Shown here in pieces: positions 7,398-16,963 of a stretch of DNA of 64,000 nucleotides. The notes beneath the pieces were generated by a model, which saw only the letters and a program-made list of their open reading frames with translations, ran no database searches and was not told the DNA's origin. Every line of letters starts with the position of its first letter. The first letter of the stretch is position 1. The position numbers and the translations under genes were made by a program. The DNA comes from Desulfitobacterium_A sp034927245 (GTDB lineage Bacteria > Bacillota > Desulfitobacteriia > Desulfitobacteriales > Desulfitobacteriaceae): NCBI RefSeq assembly GCF_034927245.1, contig NZ_JAYFQK010000040.1, forward strand, positions 1 through 64,000, written 5' to 3'.

Positions 7398-8654
7398 ATG
7401 AAAATGAAAAAGAAAACCACAATGATCTTGAGTTTTGCTCTTGGCGGTATGATTTTTGCTACGACGGCTTTAGCTGATATTGCAAGCAAGGACGGATATG
7501 ATCAATTCAAGGATACAATTAAATATACTGCCGAGCAGTGCAGTGAGACACTTGACACTTATACAGTAGATTCCTCGTTTGTTCTTAAGGATAACGGTAA
7601 AATACTTTCTTCCGAAAATCAGATTGCGAAGATTGATATCCGTCGCAATGCTCAGGAGAATACATCAACCCGGGAGGATATTGTAAATGGGAAATCGATG
7701 TATCTGACTTATTCGGATCCTACGATAATGATCAGGCAAAACTCTTCGGATCCCATTTTCTATGTGACTGAATATACAAAACCACGTAAAAATGATACAG
7801 TCAAAAATCCTTTTAAAGAAGATCGGGTAGAAGATGCTGAAAAAGTAATTGATGCTTTCGTGGGGAGCTTGAGAGATCAAGTCATTGTTAAAGAAAATAC
7901 GGATGGAACGAAAAACTTCACAGGGACTATAAGTGAGGTCCAGATTCCAACCGTTGTTAATGCCATTGCCTCGTATGCATTGAAACAAGAAACTGCAAAT
8001 AATTCGAGTCAAGTAATGATGCCTTTGGCTAAGGATATTTATATCAAAGAAGTTCATGGTATAGCCAATGTTAATACCGACGGACTTCTGGAAGATATCT
8101 TAGGTACGGCAACTATCGTGGGCTTGGATAAAGAAGGCAATAGTCATGAGATAACGCTTGAAGCCCTCATCAAGTTCTCAGATATTAACTCTACTGTCGT
8201 GACGAAACCGGATCTCACGGGTCAAAAAGTGAAAAAGCAAGTCATAACTGCAGATTCAGATGGTTTTCAATCGATTTCTAATCCTGAGAAGTTTATCGGT
8301 AGATTCAATAATGATATTATCATTGAGGATAAGGGTAAATACGTGAAAATTGGGGAACGAATTATTGAGATCACAGAAATTGACTCGAACCATGTTGCAG
8401 GGAAATATTACGAGAAATATAAGCCTGGTTTTGAAGACAAAGCTGTTCAAAAAGAAGAGTTTGATTTCGATGCTCCGTTTAACAACAAAGAAAATGGCGA
8501 TCCCCATGGCGCAGAGGCAGAGATTACAAATAACGCAGGCGGCAAAACACAAATTCATCTTCATTTAGATGAGCAGCTGGGCAAGATTCATTTCAGTTTT
8601 GACAGAGGTTCCGGAAATTACTTTGATTCGTCGTTCAGCCCAGTTTTAGAATAA
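7398..8654 (+). CDS. Secreted protein of unknown function next to ABC/two-component cassette
   Basis: This 418-residue protein begins with a clear Sec signal peptide: positive MKMKKK, a hydrophobic core, and ALA|D with likely cleavage after residue 26. There is no lipobox Cys. The mature part is polar and acidic with no transmembrane segment; the final third has Asp/Glu and His-rich stretches (GDPHGAEAEI, HLHLDE). I recognise no family. It precedes an ABC-2 exporter, a histidine kinase and a response regulator, but a good terminator (8670-8694) separates it from them. It may be an exported target or sensor partner of that system; this is inference. Confidence 0.8.
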   Translation: MKMKKKTTMILSFALGGMIFATTALADIASKDGYDQFKDTIKYTAEQCSETLDTYTVDSSFVLKDNGKILSSENQIAKIDIRRNAQENTSTREDIVNGKSMYLTYSDPTIMIRQNSSDPIFYVTEYTKPRKNDTVKNPFKEDRVEDAEKVIDAFVGSLRDQVIVKENTDGTKNFTGTISEVQIPTVVNAIASYALKQETANNSSQVMMPLAKDIYIKEVHGIANVNTDGLLEDILGTATIVGLDKEGNSHEITLEALIKFSDINSTVVTKPDLTGQKVKKQVITADSDGFQSISNPEKFIGRFNNDIIIEDKGKYVKIGERIIEITEIDSNHVAGKYYEKYKPGFEDKAVQKEEFDFDAPFNNKENGDPHGAEAEITNNAGGKTQIHLHLDEQLGKIHFSFDRGSGNYFDSSFSPVLE

Positions 8655-8669
8655 TTATTGTTTCGCTCT

Positions 8670-8694
8670 AAGGTAGGGCAGTTTGCCCTACCTT
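8670..8694 (+). terminator. Terminator after the secreted-protein gene
   Basis: An 11-bp perfect stem (8670-8680 with 8684-8694) with a 3-base loop is followed by TTTATCCTT. It should stop or reduce readthrough into the ABC transporter genes. Confidence 0.7.
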
Positions 8695-8753
8695 TATCCT
8701 TGTTGGTTAGAACGTAATCGTCTCTATATTTAGGGTAGATTGGGGGTTACTTA

Positions 8754-9500
8754 ATGAATAAAGAAAAAGTCATAGAAATTCAGAATCTAACAAAACGATA
8801 CCCCAATGGTCGGGGAATCGAGGATATCAATCTTGACATCTATAAGGGCGATATTTTTGGCTTTCTCGGTCCTAATGGGGCGGGAAAAACGACCGCAATG
8901 AAAATCATGACCGGTCTTGTACGCCCCGATCAAGGAGATGTGAAGATTTTTGGAGCAAGTATCACCGAAGATTATGAGAAAGCCATGGCCTCTGTAGGTT
9001 GCATTATTGAGATAGCAGAGTCTTATCCCTATCTTACAGCCTATGAAAATCTCAGACAGGCCGCCCGCTACTCGCCACAGGTTGATCGCAAAAGGATTGA
9101 GGAAGTTTTAGAACTTACAGGGATACATAAATTCATAAATGAGAAGCCTCAGAAATTCTCCCTGGGTATGAAACAACGGTTAGGACTGGCCGGTGCAATT
9201 TTAAATCACCCTAAAATTGTTATCCTTGACGAACCTCTCAATGGACTCGATGTCGAAGGTATGATTGATATCCGCAATCTTATTAAGAGCATGGCTGAAA
9301 ATGAGGGAACGACCTTTTTTATTTCCAGCCATCTCATCCATGATGTCGAGCTTACGTGTGACCGGATTGGGGTTATCTATAACGGAAGGATGCTTAATGT
9401 CGAGAGTACAGAGAATATCTTAAAGGATTACGCAACTCTGGAAAATTATTTTGTGAGTGAGGTCGAAAGAAATGGCCGTGTTCCGAATTACGCTGATTAA
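8754..9500 (+). CDS. ABC transporter ATP-binding protein (bacitracin/lantibiotic type)
   Basis: This 248-residue ATPase has Walker A GPNGAGKT (39-46), a Q-loop region, the signature SLGMKQRLGLAGA and Walker B VILDEPLNGLD. The PNGxGKT-IMTGL pattern and the SLGMKQR signature are those of BcrA-like ATPases paired with ABC-2 permeases that export peptides or remove antibiotics. It is translated from an ATG preceded by GGGGG and overlaps the permease gene by 29 bases, so the two subunits are translationally coupled. The adjoining kinase and regulator probably control them. Confidence 0.9.
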   Translation: MNKEKVIEIQNLTKRYPNGRGIEDINLDIYKGDIFGFLGPNGAGKTTAMKIMTGLVRPDQGDVKIFGASITEDYEKAMASVGCIIEIAESYPYLTAYENLRQAARYSPQVDRKRIEEVLELTGIHKFINEKPQKFSLGMKQRLGLAGAILNHPKIVILDEPLNGLDVEGMIDIRNLIKSMAENEGTTFFISSHLIHDVELTCDRIGVIYNGRMLNVESTENILKDYATLENYFVSEVERNGRVPNYAD

Positions 9501-10224
9501 TGAACTTGAAAAGCTTTATAGAAAGAAAAAAGTCTTTGTGGCTGTTATCCTATCCCTGGCTGTAGTTGTCATCGGCCAACTGGGTGTGCTAGGGGTTAGA
9601 ACAGGCTTTGGCATTCGCGGTACAGGCAATGCGGAATTCTCTATCCTTGTCCTATCCGTTGTCGTCAATTCAATTCTGCCGCTTTTTATTGCCTTAGTCA
9701 CAATCGACAGCTTCTCCGGTGAGTTTTCCCACAATACCATGAAAATTACCTTAACCCGGCCGGTGAGCCGCTTTAAAATTTTTTTGGCCAAGATTACGGC
9801 GATAACTTTATTCATCCTGACGATTCTTTTCTTACTCCTTATACTTTCTTTAATCACGGGTTTTATATTTAATGTTAACTCAGCCAGTGCTAAAGATATT
9901 TTTAAAATTATTTTGGCTTATGGGGTTAGTGTTCTGCCGCAATTCATCCTGGCTTTGGGAATTGTTCTCTTTGCCAATCTTTTTAAAAGTGGGGTTTCCG
10001 TCTTTTTTATCTCGGTGCTTGCCTATTTAGGATTCCAAGTTCTGGGTCTCTTTTTTACACAGTATGCGAATCTGCTGATAACGACTCAATTGAGTTGGTA
10101 TACGCTTTGGCTTAGCGAAACCTTCCCTGTTCTGAAGATTCTCCGTCTTTTCTTACTGATGGTGGGATATGGTATAATGTTATTCACTGCGGGATTTTAT
10201 TTCTTTGATAAGAAGGAATTTTAG
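9472..10224 (+). CDS. ABC-2 type permease
   Basis: This 250-residue membrane protein has about six transmembrane segments after a cytoplasmic N-terminus (LINELEKLYRKKK). A substrate-loop motif SFSGEFSHNTMKITLTRPVSR sits after the second segment and matches the ABC-2 family pattern (E-x-x-x-G-T/N-hhh-hP-S/R). It is the membrane partner of the preceding ATPase. ATG 9472 has GAGG upstream; an earlier GTG at 9457 is possible but less good. It is followed nine bases later by the kinase gene. Confidence 0.85.
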   Translation: MAVFRITLINELEKLYRKKKVFVAVILSLAVVVIGQLGVLGVRTGFGIRGTGNAEFSILVLSVVVNSILPLFIALVTIDSFSGEFSHNTMKITLTRPVSRFKIFLAKITAITLFILTILFLLLILSLITGFIFNVNSASAKDIFKIILAYGVSVLPQFILALGIVLFANLFKSGVSVFFISVLAYLGFQVLGLFFTQYANLLITTQLSWYTLWLSETFPVLKILRLFLLMVGYGIMLFTAGFYFFDKKEF

Positions 10225-10233
10225 GGTGAAATT

Positions 10234-11679
10234 ATGAACCTAAAACGTCGTTTAATTACAGCCAATGCCGCCACAGTAATTATCCCCTTGATTGTTACTG
10301 TGGTGTTTGTAATGGCTTATTTGTTTGTTTCTCAACAGTTCTCCAATCGTCTCCCTTCCCTTGAGCAGTATCAAAAGAATTCCCAGATCAAAATTGAAAT
10401 GCTTAATATTGAGCAAAGCATTTTAAAACAAACTCCTGAGACACTAGAGTCATCGGAATTTCAAAAGAATCTTCTAAAACGTTTAGACGCGTTCGACGGA
10501 GAAGTGATCATACTCAAGGATGAGCAGATTCTATTTACATCTCATAATATGAGTAAAATTGATATTGCCAAAAGCTTAGAGGCTGGAAATTCAAAGTGGG
10601 AAAAGTCCAATGTTAAAATTGGAGATGTCTTTTATCATGTCCAAGCCGTTCAGGTTCCTATGACCGGCGGTTCGACAGGAGATGTTTTGCTGCTTGCGCC
10701 CATAGATAACGCTTCAACTATTGATCTAACGTATTTACTTTCGTTGATCGCTTTCGTTTTTGTCTTGTCCTTTCTGCTTACTAATTTACTGGTATCATAT
10801 CAAATATCTCGCAGAATCATGTCTCCCATTAATCATTTGCGAAAAGCGGCAAATGAGATCAGTATGGGTAATCTTAATGTTCCCATTGCCGAAGAAGGCG
10901 ATTTGGAAATTCGGGAGCTCTGCCGTGATCTCGAATTGATGCGGGTGAAACTCAAAGATTCTATTCATACCCAGATTAAATATGAGGATAATCGAAAAAC
11001 GCTGATTTCAAGCATATCCCACGATTTAAAGACCCCGGTTACTTCTATCAAAGGTTATGTCGAAGGAATTATGGATGGCGTAGCCAATACCCCCGAAAAA
11101 CAAGAGCGCTATTTAAAAACGATTTATACGAAGGCTCAACTCATTGATAGAATGATTGATGATCTGCTGCTTAATGCAAAACTTGATCTTAACCAGCTCC
11201 CTTTTGATTTTGAACGAACAGATATTAAGGAATACCTTTTAGATTTTGTTCGCGAGAATGAGCCTGAATGTGCTAAAAACGGCATTCGGATCACAATGCA
11301 TTCAGAGCTTCATCAGACCTATCCTATTCAATTAGACCGTGTCCGCTTTCGGAGAGTGCTGACGAACATATTGGATAATGCCAGAAAATATATGAAAACA
11401 GGCCGGCCCGAGCAAGAAGGGCTTATTCAGATTTTGCTTCGTGAAACCCATTCCAGTATAATTATTGAGCTTCAGGATAACGGGTCAGGGATTCAGAAAA
11501 AGGATGTACCCTATATTTTTGATCGTTTTTACCGCTCGGATTCTTCACGCAGTGAAATTAAGGGGAGCGGCTTAGGACTTGCTATCGCCAAACAAATCGT
11601 TGAAGGACATGGTGGAAGAATATGGGCTTTGAGTCATCCTCAGGAAGGGACCAGCATTTTAATTTCCCTCAGTAAATGA
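10234..11679 (+). CDS. Sensor histidine kinase
   Basis: This 481-residue kinase has membrane segments near residues 10-30 and 165-187 flanking an extracytoplasmic sensor region of about 130 residues, then a HAMP domain (about 190-240), a HisKA box SISHDLKTP with phospho-acceptor His 263, and a HATPase domain with N box (NILDNARKY), G1 (DNGSGI), F box (FDRFYRSD) and G2 (GSGLGLAIAK). All catalytic boxes are intact. It is 19 bases upstream of its regulator and directly follows an ABC-2 exporter, a layout typical of antimicrobial peptide sensing modules. The signal is unknown. Confidence 0.93.
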   Translation: MNLKRRLITANAATVIIPLIVTVVFVMAYLFVSQQFSNRLPSLEQYQKNSQIKIEMLNIEQSILKQTPETLESSEFQKNLLKRLDAFDGEVIILKDEQILFTSHNMSKIDIAKSLEAGNSKWEKSNVKIGDVFYHVQAVQVPMTGGSTGDVLLLAPIDNASTIDLTYLLSLIAFVFVLSFLLTNLLVSYQISRRIMSPINHLRKAANEISMGNLNVPIAEEGDLEIRELCRDLELMRVKLKDSIHTQIKYEDNRKTLISSISHDLKTPVTSIKGYVEGIMDGVANTPEKQERYLKTIYTKAQLIDRMIDDLLLNAKLDLNQLPFDFERTDIKEYLLDFVRENEPECAKNGIRITMHSELHQTYPIQLDRVRFRRVLTNILDNARKYMKTGRPEQEGLIQILLRETHSSIIIELQDNGSGIQKKDVPYIFDRFYRSDSSRSEIKGSGLGLAIAKQIVEGHGGRIWALSHPQEGTSILISLSK

Positions 11680-11698
11680 TTAAAAGAGGTGGTTAGGC

Positions 11699-12400
11699 GT
11701 GAAAAGGATTTTGATCATAGAAGATGATCTTTGTATTGCCGAGCTTCAGAAAGATTATCTTGAAGTGGCAGGCTTTGAGGTGGTTATTTGCACCGACGGT
11801 AAGGAAGGATTGAACATATTAAAAGAAGAACACGCCTTTTGCCTTTTAATTTTAGACATTATGCTTCCCGGGCTTGATGGGTTAGAGATCCTTCGCCAAA
11901 TTAAAGAGGATAAGGATATTCCGGTTCTTCTTGTTTCAGCCAAGAAGGAGGAAATAGATAAGATAAAAGGGTTAAGTAATGGTGCCGACGATTATATCAC
12001 TAAACCGTTTAGCCCCGGAGAACTTGTTGCCCGGGTCAATGCCCATCTGGATAACTATGATCGGTTAAAAGAACGCTTCAGCAAAGGAGTAAACAAGCAA
12101 AATATATTATCGATCCGCGGTCTGAAAATCGAGAAAGAAGCGCGACGTGTTTTCGTTCAAGAAGAAGAAGTAAGTCTGGCTCAGAAGGAATTCGATATAT
12201 TGCTTTATCTAGCTCAAAACCCCAATCACGTATTCAGCCGTGATAATCTCTTTGAACGAATATGGGGCCTAGAATCTTTTGGCGAATCTTCTACAGTTAC
12301 GGTACACATTGCCCGAATCCGTGAGAAAATAGAAAGTGATCCTTCGAATCCGCAATATATCGAGACCGTATGGGGTGCGGGATATCGCTTTAGAGTATAA
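11699..12400 (+). CDS. OmpR-family response regulator
   Basis: This 233-residue regulator has a receiver domain with the acidic pair D9/D10, phospho-acceptor D53 in LILDIMLPG, a conserved Lys in TKPFSPGE, and a C-terminal winged helix (about 133-232) with the wing GYRFRV. The GTG start follows GAGGTGG. It pairs with the preceding kinase. Likely targets are the ABC genes and the secreted-protein gene, whose upstream region carries TTTAGA direct repeats. Confidence 0.93.
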   Translation: MKRILIIEDDLCIAELQKDYLEVAGFEVVICTDGKEGLNILKEEHAFCLLILDIMLPGLDGLEILRQIKEDKDIPVLLVSAKKEEIDKIKGLSNGADDYITKPFSPGELVARVNAHLDNYDRLKERFSKGVNKQNILSIRGLKIEKEARRVFVQEEEVSLAQKEFDILLYLAQNPNHVFSRDNLFERIWGLESFGESSTVTVHIARIREKIESDPSNPQYIETVWGAGYRFRV

Positions 12401-12456
12401 ATGTGTTATAATAAATTTTAACCCATTTGCTTGGAACGATTCAAAGGAGTCTTTTT

Positions 12457-15400
12457 ATGTTGCGTCTGGCAATGACAGATCGAGAAATGCGAAACATAGC
12501 AAGCTATCCGATGGCCTATCAACTTGGCGTTGCTTATTATCAAGCAGGCAAGGTAGGCCCTCTTGAATATAATCCGGCGGACAGAAGAGTGAGGGCTTTT
12601 GTTTCGGGGACTTCCCGTTATCTCACTCAGCTTCAGCTTACTCCGGAGGGCAGCCTTAGCAGTTATCAATGCAGCTGTCCTGCTTATAGTACCTATCCCG
12701 GTGCCTGCAAACACATAATTGCTGTCTTAAAAAGTACCCAAGAAAATCTGCCCCTGATTTTTGAGAAGAAGGCGAATAGCTCCTCAGCGCGGGAATTCCT
12801 AGAGTTTTTTGAAAATCATACTCCGGAGTCTTTTAAAGAAGTGCTTAATCTTGAGGTTGAACTTGAGCTTTACCTCGTTCCGGGGCATCGCATAGCCGCA
12901 CAGTTCTCTTTAAAAATTGGACTGCAGCGGCTTTACGTGGTTAAAGACATCGGACTATTTTTGAGTTCCCTTCGGAGTAAAAAGACATTGGAATTCGGCA
13001 AGCAATTTACGCTGGAACCTCATCGTCAAACCTTTACTGCCGAAGATCATCCGCTAATCGAGTTTTTACTGGAAATGTATGACCAAAATTTAGCCTGGAC
13101 TGATATGTTAAATATGTATTCCGGCGCTCCTTTTAGTGGGAAAAAATACATTCCTTTAAAAGGTGTTTATTTTAGAAAGTTTCTGGATGCACTAGGGGAT
13201 AAATCCTTTAACATGTTCCTGGAATCCGCCCCGCTTACAAAAACACAAATTATTCGGCAGGAACTTCCCCTAGAACTTTCTTTAAATTCAGAGGCGGAAA
13301 ATCTTGCTTTGACGTTGAAAGCGAATGAACTACCCCTTCAATTGCTTCCGGATGCCAGTTACTTCCTATTCCAACAAAAGATATATCAAGTAACACCCGC
13401 ACAGCAGGAAATTCTTCCGGCTATGATTAAGGCACTCCGTAAAGAATATTCTTCAACTCTGATTCTTCCTTCTAACCGCAAAGAATTTTTCATCTCTGAG
13501 GCCCTACCTTCGTTGGAAAAAGTGGGAAAGGTTAAAATTGCGCCTCAACTCGCAGAGAAGTTTAGTCGTGAGACGCTCGTAACTCAGGTCTATTTTGAAC
13601 GCGGAGCAAATGATGGATTAGCTGCCCGCGTTGAGTTCCGTTATGGGGAAAACTCTATCAATCCTTTTGCACCCACCGGAGAGAGTCATACGCTCAACAA
13701 TTCTCAAGAGGTGATTCTCATCCGTGCTGTTGAAGAGGAACGCAAGGTATTAGTCTTGCTCGAACTTGCGGAATTCAGCGTTAATCAAGGGAAAATTCAT
13801 CTCGAGGATGAGGAAAAAATCTTCACATTTATTACTGATTATCTTCCCCAACTTCAGGGTATCGCCGAGATTTATTATGCCGATGATTTTAAAATGACAA
13901 TTCGTAATTCCGTTTCCCTTTCAGGCGGAGTTCGTTTAGATGAGAAAATGGATCTGCTTGAGATATCCTTCCATTACAATAATATTGATGAAGGCGAATT
14001 AGCCGACATCTTTCAAGCGTTACACCTCAAGAAAAAATACTATCGTCTTAAGGATGGTTCTTTTATTAATTTGCATCAGCCGGAATTAGAAACCGTTGCC
14101 CGCCTTGCTGAATATTTGGATCTTACGGCAGAAGATTTAGAGCAGAATGTTCTTCAACTTCCGAAATATAGAGCTCTCTATATTGATAATTATCTACGCC
14201 AGGCTAATCTGCCGGGAATTCAACGTAACAAGGCTTTTAAACAACTGGTTCAGAATATTCTTGAACCCGGTGATGGAGAGTATGAAATTCCGCAACACCT
14301 TAAAAGCGTGCTTAGAGAGTATCAAAAAACAGGGTTTCAATGGCTAAAAACCCTAGCTTCGTATGGCCTTGGTGGAATCTTAGCTGATGATATGGGACTG
14401 GGAAAAACTCTGCAAGTTTTGACTTTTATCCTTTCTGAAAAATCAGCCGCTGCACACCCCGCGCTTGTGGTTGCCCCAACTTCTTTAATTTATAACTGGC
14501 AGGAAGAAGCCCGAAAGTTTGCGCCTGAATTGAACGTCCTGGTTGTTGACGGTCCTCCCCATACAAGACAGGAGCTGCTTGCAGACCTGAAGGATTGGGA
14601 TATGGTCGTAACCTCATATCCGCTCCTAAGACGGGATTCGGATATATATGCTCAAATTGAGTTTTCATATTGTTTTTTAGATGAAGCGCAGCATATTAAG
14701 AACCCGCAAACGATTAATGCAAAATCTGTTCAACAGCTCCAGGCTAAAGGGTATTTTGCTTTGACCGGGACTCCAATTGAAAATTCTCTTACCGAGCTTT
14801 GGTCTATTTTTCAATTCATCATGCCGGGATATCTTTTGAAACATCAAGATTTTCGCAAAAAATATGAGATTCCGATCATCAAAGGGGATGATCCCGAACC
14901 CCTTATCGAGCTCAGCCGGCATGTCACTCCCTTTATCCTTCGCCGTCTGAAAAAGGATGTTCTCTTAGAGCTTCCGGAAAAGATTGAAACTCGGATGAAT
15001 GCTCAGATGACGGAAGAACAAACAAAGATTTACCTTGCCTTTCTTCAAGAAGCCAAGAAGAATATTGCGAAAGAAATTGCTTCTGTCGGTTTTGAAAGAA
15101 GTCATATTAAGATTCTTGCTGCGCTTACCCGGCTCCGGCAGATCTGCTGCCATCCCGCGATGTTCGTTGAGGATTACCACGGGGGAAGCGGCAAAATGCA
15201 ATTGTTCGAAGAAGTTATTGAAAATGCGCTGGACAGCGGACATCGCATTTTGGTCTTTTCTCAATTTACGACCATGCTGGATATCATTCAGGAATATTTA
15301 ACCTCAAAGAAAATTGAACATTTTTATTTGAATGGTTCGACCAAAGCAGCGGATCGGATGCGGATGGTTCAGTTATTTAATAACGGGGCAGGTCAGATCT

Positions 15401-15720
15401 TCCTTATTTCCTTAAAGGCAGGCGGTACCGGTCTCAACCTGACAGGTGCGGATATGGTGATTCATTATGATCCCTGGTGGAATCCGGCTGTCGAGGATCA
15501 GGCAACAGACCGGGCTCATCGAATCGGCCAAAAGAATGTTGTACAGGTCATTAAACTTGTCACCCAAGGAACAATTGAAGAGAAGGTTTTGGTCATGCAG
15601 GAGAAGAAAAAAGAACTTATTCAGTCCATTATACAGCCGGGAGAAACATTGCTTTCAAAGTTTACGGAGAAAGAGCTAATAGAACTTTTTGCTATAGAAA
15701 ATATTGATGTTGAGGGGTAA
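12457..15720 (+). CDS. SNF2-family DNA-dependent ATPase with SWIM zinc finger
   Basis: This 1087-residue protein has an N-terminal SWIM zinc finger (C73-x-C...C-x-H at about 73-87), a long middle region of unknown fold resembling the bacterial SNF2 N-terminal domain, then two RecA-like lobes: motif I DDMGLGKT (about 645), motif II DEAQHIKN (about 742), motif III ALTGTPIENS, and C-lobe motifs SLKAGGTGLNLTGA and DRAHRIGQ. Such proteins translocate on double-stranded DNA and remodel protein-DNA complexes, probably during transcription or repair. ATG 12457 has AAAGGAG seven bases upstream, so the earlier TTG at 12427 is rejected. An MFS gene begins two bases after its stop. Confidence 0.92.
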   Translation: MLRLAMTDREMRNIASYPMAYQLGVAYYQAGKVGPLEYNPADRRVRAFVSGTSRYLTQLQLTPEGSLSSYQCSCPAYSTYPGACKHIIAVLKSTQENLPLIFEKKANSSSAREFLEFFENHTPESFKEVLNLEVELELYLVPGHRIAAQFSLKIGLQRLYVVKDIGLFLSSLRSKKTLEFGKQFTLEPHRQTFTAEDHPLIEFLLEMYDQNLAWTDMLNMYSGAPFSGKKYIPLKGVYFRKFLDALGDKSFNMFLESAPLTKTQIIRQELPLELSLNSEAENLALTLKANELPLQLLPDASYFLFQQKIYQVTPAQQEILPAMIKALRKEYSSTLILPSNRKEFFISEALPSLEKVGKVKIAPQLAEKFSRETLVTQVYFERGANDGLAARVEFRYGENSINPFAPTGESHTLNNSQEVILIRAVEEERKVLVLLELAEFSVNQGKIHLEDEEKIFTFITDYLPQLQGIAEIYYADDFKMTIRNSVSLSGGVRLDEKMDLLEISFHYNNIDEGELADIFQALHLKKKYYRLKDGSFINLHQPELETVARLAEYLDLTAEDLEQNVLQLPKYRALYIDNYLRQANLPGIQRNKAFKQLVQNILEPGDGEYEIPQHLKSVLREYQKTGFQWLKTLASYGLGGILADDMGLGKTLQVLTFILSEKSAAAHPALVVAPTSLIYNWQEEARKFAPELNVLVVDGPPHTRQELLADLKDWDMVVTSYPLLRRDSDIYAQIEFSYCFLDEAQHIKNPQTINAKSVQQLQAKGYFALTGTPIENSLTELWSIFQFIMPGYLLKHQDFRKKYEIPIIKGDDPEPLIELSRHVTPFILRRLKKDVLLELPEKIETRMNAQMTEEQTKIYLAFLQEAKKNIAKEIASVGFERSHIKILAALTRLRQICCHPAMFVEDYHGGSGKMQLFEEVIENALDSGHRILVFSQFTTMLDIIQEYLTSKKIEHFYLNGSTKAADRMRMVQLFNNGAGQIFLISLKAGGTGLNLTGADMVIHYDPWWNPAVEDQATDRAHRIGQKNVVQVIKLVTQGTIEEKVLVMQEKKKELIQSIIQPGETLLSKFTEKELIELFAIENIDVEG

Positions 15721-15722
15721 GG

Positions 15723-16919
15723 ATGAAAAAGAGAGATTTTATTCTGTTTTTAACGGCTAGCGCTCTTCTCGGAATCAGCCAAAGTATTGATAATTCTTTC
15801 ATTAATAATTTCTTTAGCGATACCTTTCATTTGAGCGTTAGTCAAAGGACTTTACTTGAAATCCCCCGCGAGTTTCCGGGGTTTGCTGTTGTTTTTGTTT
15901 CCACGATTCTTCTGTTTTTAGGTGATATTCGGCTGGCAGTTTTAGCAAATGTCTTAGCCGCTTGTGGTATGTTTGGTTTAGGGTTCTTTTCTTCAGGTAT
16001 GAATACGATGGTGATTTGGCTTCTTCTCTACAGCCTAGGGATGCATCTTTACCTCCCCTTATCAAATAGTATTGCTATGAGTCTTGCGGATGCAGGAAAT
16101 ATGGGCAAAAGACTCGGGCAAATTAACGCTGCCAACACGGCGGCCTTTCTGCTGGCTAATCTCTGCTTTGCTTTGATTTTTAAAGTTGTCAAAGTGAATT
16201 ATCGCGTTGTCTTTTTTATTGCGGCTATTGCCTTTTTAGCAGCTTCCCTGCTGATGCTGAAGATGACTCATCGTTCCTCCCGGCGGCAGCATAAGGGCTT
16301 TAAACTCCTTGTACGCAAAGAATATACTCTTTTTTATGTACTGAATATCTTATATGGTGCCCGCAAGCAGATTTTTATTACTTTTGCCCCGTGGGTACTC
16401 ATCAGAGTCTTTAACCAAGGTGTGAGCACATTTGCCTTGCTTGGTTTTATTATTGCCGGTATAGGAATCTTCTTTAAGCCGTTTGTCGGCTATCTTATTG
16501 ATAAGCGTGGCGAACGGTTCGTGCTTGCGGGAGAAGCGTTCTTCCTCATTTTTATTTGTTTGGGTTATGCTTTTTCCAAGCGCTTTTTCGAAAGCGTTGG
16601 GCATGGTGAACTCGCGATCTACATGATCTGTGCCTGCTATATAATCGATCAAATGCTTATGGCAGCCGGTATGGCAAGAGCAACCTACATCAATAAAATT
16701 GCTCTAAAACCTGAAGATGTATCACCGACGCTGTCCATGGGTACAACCGTGGATCATGTACTTTCGATGATCGTTCCGTGGATAGGCGGTATTGTCTGGA
16801 TGCGTTTTGGCTATGAATATGTATTCCTCGGAGGAGCTCTGATTGCCATGATTAATCTCTTGGCAACGAATAGAGTCCGCATTGAAAAATGTACGGCGGT
16901 AACCCAAGAAATTGTTTAG
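15723..16919 (+). CDS. MFS transporter
   Basis: This 398-residue protein has about 12 membrane segments and family-like loops (LIDKRGERF after the eighth segment resembles the motif A repeat). It starts two bases after the SNF2 gene, with GAGGGG inside the end of that gene as its ribosome site, so expression is coupled. RecQ follows 44 bases later. I cannot assign a substrate. It has no obvious link to the DNA-processing neighbours. Confidence 0.8.
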   Translation: MKKRDFILFLTASALLGISQSIDNSFINNFFSDTFHLSVSQRTLLEIPREFPGFAVVFVSTILLFLGDIRLAVLANVLAACGMFGLGFFSSGMNTMVIWLLLYSLGMHLYLPLSNSIAMSLADAGNMGKRLGQINAANTAAFLLANLCFALIFKVVKVNYRVVFFIAAIAFLAASLLMLKMTHRSSRRQHKGFKLLVRKEYTLFYVLNILYGARKQIFITFAPWVLIRVFNQGVSTFALLGFIIAGIGIFFKPFVGYLIDKRGERFVLAGEAFFLIFICLGYAFSKRFFESVGHGELAIYMICACYIIDQMLMAAGMARATYINKIALKPEDVSPTLSMGTTVDHVLSMIVPWIGGIVWMRFGYEYVFLGGALIAMINLLATNRVRIEKCTAVTQEIV

Positions 16920-16963
16920 TAAACGGGATTTTCTAAACAAAAATGCCAAAGGAGTTTTTGGTT

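Noticed and set aside
7665..8057. 130-codon minus-strand reading frame inside the secreted-protein gene
   Set aside because: Its translation looks like a codon-shadow with no ribosome site or family pattern; the plus-strand gene is clear.
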